This document shows positions 55,639 through 64,000 of a DNA stretch of 64,000 nt, one piece after another. Below the pieces are notes generated by a model, which did not search any database, was not told the DNA's origin, and saw only the letters and a program-made list of their open reading frames with translations. The stretch covers positions 1-64,000 of the forward strand of contig VCJN01001320.1 of assembly GCA_006384855.1 (NCBI GenBank). Direction: 5' to 3'. Every line of letters starts with the position of its first letter. Within the stretch, counting starts at the first letter, position 1. The DNA comes from Tetraselmis striata (lineage: Eukaryota > Chlorophyta > Chlorodendrophyceae > Chlorodendrales > Chlorodendraceae). The translations under genes were made by a program, and so were the position numbers.

Positions 55639-55835
55639 TCTTATAGCCCTGTTGCAGGGCACGGGCGTGGGCCCCTGACGAGGGGCAGCCGAGTGGGAGG
55701 GGCAAGAGGATGCGGTGAGGTTAAAGGAAGTGTGTGGCGTCCGCAGTGCCCGCGCCGCCATGTAGCGGCGCGCGCGCCTGGCGGGCGCCCAGCAGGATAC
55801 TGCTGTCGCTGCGCTAGTACTATTGTACTATAACA
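55639..55835 (-). repeat. Copia 3' LTR
   Basis: 197 bp; nearly identical to 57383-57576, with small indels (for example AGC in GCCCAGCAGG). Confidence 0.9.
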
Positions 55836-56003
55836 GCCCCTCTCAAGCATAGGCCGGTCATACAGTTGACTAGTGCCCATGCTTGTCTAAGAAGCAGGGT
55901 GTGAGTAGGTTCTGGCAGGGCTTTGATGAGCCCATCCAATGGCGGCACCATTGAGCATGTTGATAGCACCGGACTGAGAGCGCCGGTTGCTGGTGTCAGT
56001 TGC

Positions 56004-57340
56004 TCAGTCGGAGTCTGAGTAGACTACGAGGCGAGCCCCCCCCCGGTTCAGTGGCCCCGTAGGTGATGCCCAGGCCAGGGGTGCCTTTGAGATGGCAGAG
56101 CACGCATGAGGTGGCAGGGTCTTCTGCGGGGCAGACTGAAACCTTCTGAGCACGCTGATAGCGAAGGCGAGGTCCAGTCCGGTGCGCATCGTGACGAAGT
56201 TGACAGAGCCCAGGAAACCAGCACCGATACGGTTCATAGTCCTCTCGGGAGAGCGGGGCCTTGTCGGTGGCGCTGGCGCTGGCGAGATGGCGGCGACTGA
56301 AGGGATGGCTGGGTGCTGGATAGCGGCAAGTGCTGAGATGGTGGCGGCAGATACGGGCTCCGGATGCGCGGGGGCGGCAGGCGGCGGAGGCACGAGCTCC
56401 GGCTGCGCGGGGGCGGCAGGCGGCGGAGGCACGGGCTCCGGTTGCACGGGGGCGGCAGGTAGCAGAGGCACGGGCTCTGGCTGCGCGGATGGCGGCGTGC
56501 CGGATAGCGGCGGGCGCTGAGGTGGCGGCGGCAAGTACGGGCTCCGGCTGCGAGGGCGTGGGCGGCGGCGGCGCGGGGGCTGCAGGCGGCGGAGGCACGA
56601 GCTCCGGCTGCGCGGGGGCGGCAGGCGGCGGAGGCACGAGCTCCGGCTGCACGGGGGCGGCAGGCGGCAGAGGCACTGGCTCCGGCTGCACGGGGGCGGC
56701 AGGCAGCAGAGGCACGGGCTCTGGCTGCGCGGATGGCGGCGTGCCGGATAGCGGCGGGCGCTGAGGTGACGGCGGCAAGTACGGGCTCCGGCTGCGCGGG
56801 CGTGGGCGGCGGCGGCGCGGGGGCTGCAGGCGGCGGAGGCACGAGCTCCGGCTGCGCGGGGGCGGCAGGCGGCGGAGGCACGGGCTCCGGCTGCACGGGG
56901 GCGGCAGGCGGCAGAGGCACTGGCTCCGGCTGCACGGGGGCGGCAGGCGGCGGAGGCGCGGGCTCCGGCTGCGCCGTTTGGTGCTGGAGAGAGAGCCGGG
57001 GCATGTCATGTGCCTGCAGAACCGCGCGGACGGCGGCCGTGGTAGCATCGTGCGCGATGTCTCGCATCAGCGCGAGCAGCTGTGACTTCAATTCGGCTGA
57101 GGCAGCTTGCTGCATTTGCACGGCGTGTTGGACCGCTGCAGAGCTGACTTGTCCCCAGAAGGCATGGGATAGAGGGCCAAAGGATTGGTTGAGTGCGGGC
57201 CACTGGTCGGAGGATCCGCCGGCGCCTGGCGGCGGCGGGGCAGGCATGAGGTCGGACATACAAACGCTCACGGAGAAACCGGGCGACATGGCTAGGAGAG
57301 CGCGCTGTGCAGGCGGGCGCGGCGCATCGAGACGGAGCAC
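56004..57340 (-). pseudogene. Copia gag-pol deletion derivative with proline-rich repeat
   Basis: Sense-strand start MSPGFSVSVCMSD (57291) opens a gag-like part with SDQWPALNQSFGPLSHAFWG and helical SSAAVQHAVQMQQAASAEL. Then QPEPVPPPPAAP-type repeats (about 13-residue unit) run for several hundred bases, with shifts between frames. The end (56240-56010) reads FLGSVNFVTMRTGLDLAFAI and, across a shift, LKGTPGLGITYG and RLVVYSDSD, which are the copia connection/RNase H signatures. Protease, integrase and RT are absent. Confidence 0.72.
56360..56990. repeat. GC-rich minisatellite inside the copia element
   Basis: Units of about 39 bp based on GGGGGCGGCAGGCGGCGGAG; a larger block containing GGATGGCGGCGTGCCGGATA is duplicated at about 56485-56590 and 56724-56830. 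Confidence 0.8.
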
Positions 57341-57382
57341 ACAGCGGGAAGCGACGCTGTGAGGCTAGGAGGGCCCATAACC

Positions 57383-57576
57383 TCTTATAGCCCTGTTGCA
57401 GGGCACGGGCGTGGGCCCCTGACGAGGGGCAGCCGAGTGGGAGGGGCAGGAGGATGCGGTGAGGTTAAAGGAAGTGTGTGGCGTCCGCAGTGCCCGCGCA
57501 GCCATGTAGCGGCGCGCGCGCCTGGCGGGCGCCCAGGATACTGCTGTCGCTGCGCTAGTACTACTGTACTATAACA
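57383..57576 (-). repeat. Copia 5' LTR
   Basis: 194 bp; begins TGTTATAGTACAGTAG on the sense strand and ends CTATAAGA directly before the primer binding site. Confidence 0.9.
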
Positions 57577-57582
57577 CAAAGT

Positions 57583-58080
57583 GTCCCGCGGCGGTCTGTA
57601 TTTTAAATAAGTTGTTGGATTTTTGAGTTATTTCAGCTCAGACAAAAACGAGTATGGTCCGTATTGTGCCGTTTGTAATCCGTCTATTATTCGCTATTTT
57701 CATCCTTCAAGGCGCGATTACCTTCTTTAATAATATTCTATAATTGCTTGAATATTAGCGACTAATCAACACACACGTTTGGTGTGAGTTGTATTTATAG
57801 TCGCTCTGAGTATTAGAGGTACCCCGTACCTGTAGGTGTGATGGCGCCATGTGCTTTGATGGCGGCGCCCAGTTGTCGGCCCCCGTTGCGGTCGTTAGGG
57901 ATCCGCGGCTTGATCCCCAGGCAGGGTCCGCTTCCACGCCCGAGCGGACAACGTCCCCAATCACACCCAGCATCAGCGCCGGCCAGAGCTCTGCGCGTAT
58001 CAAGCGGTGAGATCAGAGACGCCGTCGTTTCGCGTACGCCCACCGCTTCTGAGCACGGAACTCCGCGCGTCACTGCAATC
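57583..58080. other. Promoter-side region of the RNA-binding protein gene
   Basis: AT-rich first half then GC-rich. TATTTATAG at about 57790 is the only TATA-like word, far from the ATG at 58081. No gene recognised. Confidence 0.35.
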
Positions 58081-60655
58081 ATGTCCGATGCCGCGGAGCC
58101 CGCCGGCGGTGACGTGGTACGGCTGAGCGAGGATCATTACGGTGGCGGCTCGGAGGCGCAACACGCGGACCAACGGGAGGGTGCACAGCCAGCCGCCGAC
58201 GAGCCGGGTCAGTGGCACCCTCCACACGCGCTGCGCTATGCCCAGTCTTGTTGCCCTTGCCACCAGTGAGTGTTTGCATCACCTTGGGAGTGGGATATGC
58301 CACGTGGGCGCCGCAGCCCGCTCGGGCAGGGTTTGGCATATCGTCCCTTGATATCTGCTTCATTTGTTTCAGCAGAAAACGTACCACAGCGTCTTATGGT
58401 ATATGTGGCTGACGGTGTGTCCTGGCGGCGCAGCTCGAGCCCACGAGGAGGAGGAGGCCAAGGTGGAGTACAAGTGCTTCGTCGGCGGCATCAGCTGGCA
58501 GATGGAGGACCCTGACTTATCGGAGGCGTTCGCCAAGTTCAACGTGGTCGGGGCGCAGGTCATGAAGGTGCGGCCCCAGCTTCGACGCCTGGTGACCGCG
58601 ACCGCCTGTTTTTTTACGCCCCGGGCGAATTACTTCCGACATAATCTCGGTGACTTTGGGATTATTGTTTCACCTATTGCACCTACGCCAGAGATATGCG
58701 GTCAATTCAGGTAATGATTAACAATTCATGCCTTATTTCTGCAGAATCCTTCGGCTTATCCAAGCTCCACCCGTATTTCCCTTCCCTCCCCGCGCCTCCA
58801 CCTACTCGTAGGCGCTATCGTGGAAGCTTCTGACACCTAACTTTGCAATCGCCCCAACTGCAGGACAAGCACACCGGCCGCAGTCGCGGCTTTGGCTTCG
58901 TGTGGTTCCCCAACGACGAGGACCGCCAGGCCGCGATCGCGGAGATGCACAAGAGCACCCTGCGCGACCGCGCGATCAGCGTGACGGCCGCTGTGCCGCA
59001 GAACCAGACGGCGCCCGGCACGCCCGCTGCCGCGCTGGGCGGGTATCGCCGGCCCGGCCCACCCCGCGGCGGCGGCTACGGCGACCGGAGCCGCTACGAC
59101 AGGGGCGGCTACGGCGGCGGCTACGGAGCTGATCGCGGGTGCGCACCTCTCGCCACGTCGTTTTTTCTTGCCCTCCAGGGGAAGGGGCTCCCCTCCCCCT
59201 GCCGTGCCTTCTGCATCCATCTACTACCCCTACGAAGCTTTCTAGCCAAAGCCACGCACTTTTGCGAGGGGCTTACGTCCTGCACTTCGCTGCATTGCCC
59301 AGAGGTTACGACCGCTATGACAGCAGGGGCGGCTATGGAGGTTACGAAGGCCATCGTGGGTACGTTTTGGTCTCCCACTTTCACCCCCTTTAGGAGGGAG
59401 GAGGCCAGCTTCTCTTTCTCCTTATGCCATGGGGCCATGTCAACCTTTTAATGCCATCTGACCCCTGCTCCGCACCGACCCTGTGGTGCGCTTGTAGGGG
59501 CGGCTATGACCGCTACGGAGGCGGCGGTGGCTACGGCGGCGGGTACGGCGGTGGCTACGGCGGCGGCGGGTATGACCGCGGCGGCTACGACCGCGGGGGC
59601 TACGGCGGCGGTGGCGGCGGCTACGACCGCGGCGGCTACGGTGGAGGCTACGATGCCGGCGGGTGAGGGCCTTGGCCTGGGGCCGCGTGCACTTTGGCGC
59701 TCCTCACCTCCCTTCATTTTGAACTGTCTCCGAGGGCTGTCACGTGACAGAAAACAACCATCCACTGGATCACAACATTGCGTGGGCGATTCCAGGATGC
59801 ATGCATTGTGTGCCTTAGTCAGGCATTGGGCTCCATGTGTCCTTATTGTGGTTCTCACGTCGTTACAAAGAGGGAATCTACATTTACATTTCTATTCACC
59901 GAAAAGCCCAACTGGATGTAGCCACACAGTCCATTTTGGGGGAGGCATCCGACAACACAGTTTAATGGCACAGTCACCAAACTGATGGGTTACAAATATT
60001 ATCATTGGGTGGCTGGGTGGTCTCATATTTGTATCCACAACCGAAACCCTAGAATCCAAACAACAAACCTGAACCCTAAAGTCCCAGCCCACAAACCCAG
60101 ATCCGAAACCTAAAACCCTAACCCCACCTGATCTTGAACCCGCGCCTCTCAGATCACAGGCTCGAGCGCTACTCGCCGCGAGCGTGCAGCCGCAGCTTGC
60201 AGAACAGGACATCCAATGTGATATATCATGGAGGCGATCCACATTACGACCTCGCGGGACGTGGATACACATAGGAGCTGTATCTAGCGGATACAAGTAA
60301 CATTTCCCAGTGTTAATATGCACTCTATTTTCATCGTTGTGCGGTCAAAGGGGGAGGTAATACAATGGTTTTGCCCTCGTGGTGTGTATCAGTACACAGA
60401 CCCTGGCAATATTGGTGGTGCCACGCCTGTAGCTCTCCGCCCGTCATCGGTCATCCATGCGGGCGAGAGTCGCATGTTGCCTTGCCATGGGAGGGTGCAG
60501 GGGTGTCGCACTGAGCATCGGCGCCCCGCCGCAGTTATGACAGGTACGGCGGCAGCGGCGGCTATGGTGGCGGCTACGGTGGCTACGGCGACCGCGGCGG
60601 CGGCGGCTACACCGAGCGCCCCCGCTACGATGACCGCTATGATGGCGGCGGGTGA

Positions 60656-60688
<33 letters not shown>

Positions 60689-61034
60689 TCGCCTCGTCTC
60701 ACGCGGGCACCGCTACGCCGCACCAGTCAATTGGGTTCCCAGGTCCCCCAAAATTTATGAACTCTTCCGCGCCACCAAGTCAGAGGTTCCGGGCTGCATT
60801 GGTGGCGTATCCTGATAGGTCCCAAACCCCCCCCCCCCCCCCCCCTTTTCCATGTTGCTGTGCTGCACTGACCGCCCCTGTGCCTTGCCGGCGCCCGCTC
60901 GCAGCTACGGCGGCGGCTACGGCGCGGAGCGCGGCGGCTACGACGACCGCAGCGGCTACGGCGCCGACCGCGGCTACAGCGCACCGAGCCGTGCAGGGCC
61001 GTACGACCGCCCCGCGGACAGCAGGGGCAGATAG
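58081..61034 (+). CDS. RRM glycine-rich RNA-binding protein
   Basis: Seven exons in consistent phase: 58081-58207, 58434-58567, 58864-59138, 59303-59359, 59498-59662, 60535-60651, 60905-61034 (334 residues). An acidic N-terminus is followed by one RRM (about residues 54-128) with RNP2 CFVGGI and RNP1 RGFGFVWF, split by a phase-0 intron between the two motifs. The rest is a low-complexity Gly/Tyr/Asp/Arg tail (YDRGGYGGG, YDRYGGSGGYGGG, SGYGADRGY), as in plant GRP and hnRNP A-like proteins that bind RNA and can form condensates. Exons 4, 5 and 6 are 57, 165 and 117 bases long, all multiples of three between phase-2 introns, so any can be skipped or duplicated without shifting the frame. Introns 6 and earlier contain C runs just after the donor. 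Confidence 0.9.
60657..60686 (+). repeat. C run just inside intron 6 of the RNA-binding protein gene
   Basis: About 28 C bases starting six bases after the exon 6 donor; another C run (60827-60845) lies before the acceptor. Confidence 0.9.
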
Positions 61035-64000
61035 GCGGCGCGCAGCCGCCGCGCGGGGCAGCCGAGTCGGGCAGCGACTGTGCGGGCCAGACCCAGCCGA
61101 GAAGCACCAGCCAGCAGCCGAGGCCGCTGTCAGCGCGCAGCTCTGCTCAGTGCTTGTCCTTGTGCTTGTCCTTGCCCCCCCCCCCCCCCCTCCCCCCCTT
61201 TTCCCACCTCACCCCCGTCATCACCCTCTCCCGCCCCCCATCCTCTCCCCAGCATCGCCAGGGCCCACCGTGCAGCGAGCTGGCAGTCTGGGTTTTCCGC
61301 GCTCCAGACTCTGTCCTGCTGAAAACCAGCCTCGCAGCAGCCAGCGCCATGTCACGCCTCCCCCGCCTCGCCAGCGCCGCCGCCAGCCCCAGCATGGCGG
61401 ATTGACACGTCAGCCGGTGTCGCCGCTGCGGCAGCGCAGACCAACGCACCGCATTGCATGGTGCAGCACAGCACGGCACAGCACAGCACGGCACAATGCA
61501 GCACGGCACAGCTTGACACGGTGCAGCACAGCATGGCTCCGGTATGGCGCGACTTCCAGCTCCCTCTGTGCGGACGCTACAAGCGGGCGCAGCCTGCCCG
61601 CTGTGCCATGTTGCCACCCTATGCAGCCCGCCCAGTGAGGATCCCGATGGACATCCCCCTGGGACGCACCCCTTTTTCCTTTGCGACCAACATGATATGC
61701 TGTCCTTGGCATAATAGAACCCCCCCCCCCCCCCTTCCCCCCCATTCGTTTGGTTGATTTCACGAAAACGACGCATGTTGTGCGTTGTCCTGCCTAACAG
61801 TGTGTGCTGGCAGGATTCGCCGTCACCCATATGAGCCTATATATCCCTACCTACCCAGTAGCCTGGCATGCCACACTACCCGGGGAGTCATCCCGTGATA
61901 TCCTGCCCCCCTCCTCTCCCCTCTGGGAGGCTGCTGTTAGTTTGTGTCATTGTGCTTAGGCAATGCGGCCCAATGGCTCCGCAAACGGTTACGCTGCTCT
62001 GTGACATATGTGCCGCAAGACAAGCTTAGCCGGGGAATGCAAAGCACCACGGACTAATACATGAGCTCAGAGGCACCCCACGCGAAGAAGTTGGGGGAAG
62101 GGGGGTTGGGGGGTCCTCCACACCGTATCGTTGGCCATCAAGTGTCACTATACTCATACACTTGCTGATCGAGTTGCTGCCACTCCCAGTAAGGCCCTGT
62201 TGCTTGCTTGCTTCCTTCACTTCCGCTCCATTGCATGCTCGCCGTGGCTTCTGCAATTGGCGCCCCCAGTCATCAGCTGCCCCGTTCAGCTCTTCTAGGA
62301 CTCGGTTGGGGAGGTACCGGTTCGAGTGGCCTTCTAGGCGGTTGAGGGTTTGCTCCGCCCAGCACCGAGATGCCGAGTCTGTGGAAGCCACAATCATGGC
62401 GCTTAGCACCGGCGTAAATTTGTAACTAAGGTTCGCACTCGCACGTGTAAACACTTTTTGGGACCCAAGTTCAATGATGATAACTCACCATTGAATTGGG
62501 TCCGCACGTACGTCCCCAAACAATGCATTGCCCGGGGAAGTGCGGCATCAAAGCGCATGTTGCCAAAGTGTGGTCGTGCTTCCGGGTGACCCTATTTTGC
62601 CATTGTATTTATCGCCTTCTGCTGCTAGCTCATGTAAATATATATTGAGCCGAAGAACCAGCCCGAGTTCGGCACATCAGCAAAATGCCCAGGATACGGG
62701 GGGGGCCTAATTCACTGCGTTGAGATTTTGCGTTATTGTGCATCGTGATGAATAGTGACCGAGGTACGGGTTTCCACTGTTGGGCGGTTCAGTGCGGCTA
62801 GGGTTTGAGTACGTCTACCAAAACCTATAACCTACATAATACCTATAAAAAAGAATGAAGTTCAAAATGATTACAGCAGCTATACTGTGGGGCATTGCCC
62901 CTGCTCCGCATCCAAACAACAGGCCCAAGTGAACACCACCCTGTGAAGCACGCGCGTCGCGTCGTGCCATTAGCGAGGCATCACTCTCAGGTGTACGGTC
63001 GGGATAAGGGGTGGGCCGTGGGGGTCAATTCAACGAAAGAAACAGAATTCATTTAGAAAATAAAGGCAACGCAACCTTACCAATTAATCATTTCGGTGGC
63101 TAAAACCTTATCAGCAGCATTGCTGCAGACAAGCCGCTTCCGGGGGGGGGGGGGGGGGGGGGAGGGAGGGGGGATAGGTGGGAGTTGTGAAAGCGGCTAG
63201 CTTTTTCTGGATGATGAAGTGGTTCAATTGATCGAGGGTATTTATAGCTTTGTGCGGCACTGTGGGCTGTACAACATGGACCAACCCACGCAATTATATT
63301 ACATTGCGTTGCCGCAGGACGGGGTACGAGCGCGATCCCTTTCTATAATTCTGACATCATCAGCACACCAGCCATATATAGTATGCTAGAGTTTTATTGC
63401 ATGCTTGTAGTTTTGACTGTACGATGATGCGATTTGTCCGCACAAATTAGGTGTTAAAAACTGGAACAAAGCGAATCAAAAGAAATGGGAAGATGATGGC
63501 ATGCTTTAATGGTTGTTGCTGTCATTTAAGTAAGTCTACCCGCCACGCTGCATACAAAAGTGGGCAATAACATGTAACACTAGCAGCAACCCGTAGTCCC
63601 GCCCGTACTACGAGCACGACAACATCAGCACGGGCAGCTAGAAGCGGTTATTGGGAATCGGAGAAACCCCATGATGAACTAGTTTAAAACGACATTCTAA
63701 AAGGAGGTGTGGTTAATTTTTTGCCAATCATTGGAAGAGAGCGCGGCAGATCGACGTAGCATACTAGCAGATGTACCGCTAGCTCAGGAAAATTGAGCAT
63801 GAAGGGACACAGTGGCGACGCCTTGTTGAATAACTTCGAAGTGGCGGAGTGGTGCGACGAATCAACCCAAAGAACGACTAAGTAGCGACATCATCATCCG
63901 GCATCCGCAGGGAGAGGGACCCGAGTCGTCGTCTCCGCAATAATTTGACGTTGTCGTAGGGTCGTAGCATCATGCAACGACGTGCCGCCGTGAAATGCAC
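61035..64000. other. Downstream region, no gene recognised
   Basis: Holds C runs (61177-61198, 61721-61743), a 10-base tandem repeat, a LINE-B-like tail near 62612-62640 (TTCTGCTGCTAGCTCATGTA) and a G run (63141-63161). A minus frame at 62026-62454 is open but matches nothing known. Confidence 0.4.
61460..61540. repeat. CAGCACGGCA tandem repeat
   Basis: Imperfect tandem of about 10-15 bases (CACAGCACGG, CACAATGCAG) in the 3' flank of the RNA-binding protein gene. Confidence 0.75.

Larger units (their letters stand above)
55634..57581 (-). mobile_element. Ty1/copia LTR retrotransposon, internally deleted
   Basis: LTRs 55639-55835 and 57383-57576 (194-197 bp, nearly identical; sense strand TGTTATAG ... 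CTATAAGA) are flanked by the 5-bp direct repeat CAAAG (55634-55638 and 57577-57581). Right after the 5' LTR the sense strand reads GGTTATGGGCCC (57382-57371), complementary to the anticodon loop of initiator tRNA-Met: the half-tRNA primer site used by copia. A purine tract GAGAGGGGC (sense) precedes the 3' LTR. The inside is only 1.5 kb: the start of a gag-like ORF fused through a Pro-rich repeat to the last part of pol. It cannot move by itself. Confidence 0.88.

Noticed and set aside
55996..57048. 350-codon proline/arginine-rich protein on the minus strand
   Set aside because: It is a frame-shifted reading of the copia minisatellite and pol end, not a separate gene.
59448..59858. Ala/Val-rich minus-strand frame opposite the RRM gene
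   Set aside because: Shadow of the glycine-rich exon on the opposite strand.
62026..62454. 142-codon minus-strand frame
   Set aside because: No recognisable domain and no supporting neighbour or repeat; kept only as a note in the flanking-region entry.

Overview
Nuclear DNA of a green alga, most likely a chlorophyte of the Chlamydomonas/Volvox kind. The evidence is multi-exon genes with short GC-rich introns, a plastid-targeted glucose-6-phosphate isomerase of plant type, TGTAA as a likely polyadenylation signal, DIRS/kangaroo-like and LINE retroelements of the sort known from volvocine algae, and very long C/G homopolymer runs. The species cannot be named from sequence alone. All multi-exon models were built by hand from splice sites, reading phase and family motifs.

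Layout. 1-0.4 kb: 5' exons of a diflavin reductase (NDOR1/TAH18) running off the left edge. 0.6-6.1 kb: a minus-strand LINE (LINE-A, APE type) split by a second LINE (LINE-B) with a 15-bp target duplication. 6.7-7.9 kb: a hAT remnant. 9-12.1 kb: a decayed DIRS-like element. 12.2-15.6 kb: two broken copies of the NDOR1 first exon and a LINE reverse transcriptase fragment. 15.7-19.9 kb: AT-richer DNA with nothing recognisable. 19.96-24.2 kb: a second LINE-A copy, inverted relative to the first, with target duplication and A-tail.

25.3-30.8 kb: a delta-type carbonic anhydrase-like membrane protein (+) and an armadillo-repeat protein (-). 31.7-36.6 kb: a kangaroo/PAT-like tyrosine-recombinase retrotransposon with open frames and exact split direct repeats (A1 ... 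B1-A2 ... B2). 37.5-41.4 kb: a TAN1/THUMPD1 homologue (+, 7 exons) converging on a plastid glucose-6-phosphate isomerase (-, 6 exons, 43.2-47.2 kb). 48.6-50.1 kb: a hAT transposon with perfect terminal inverted repeats and an 8-bp target duplication. 51.5-55.5 kb: a third, degenerate DIRS element. 55.6-57.6 kb: a small Ty1/copia deletion derivative with LTRs, 5-bp target duplication and a half-tRNA primer site. 58.1-61.0 kb: an RRM/glycine-rich RNA-binding protein gene (+, 7 exons).

The host genes are unrelated housekeeping functions (electron transfer for Fe-S assembly, tRNA acetylation, sugar phosphate isomerisation, CO2 chemistry, RNA binding) and form no operon-like unit. At least half of the window is transposon-derived. 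No tRNA, rRNA or CRISPR was found.
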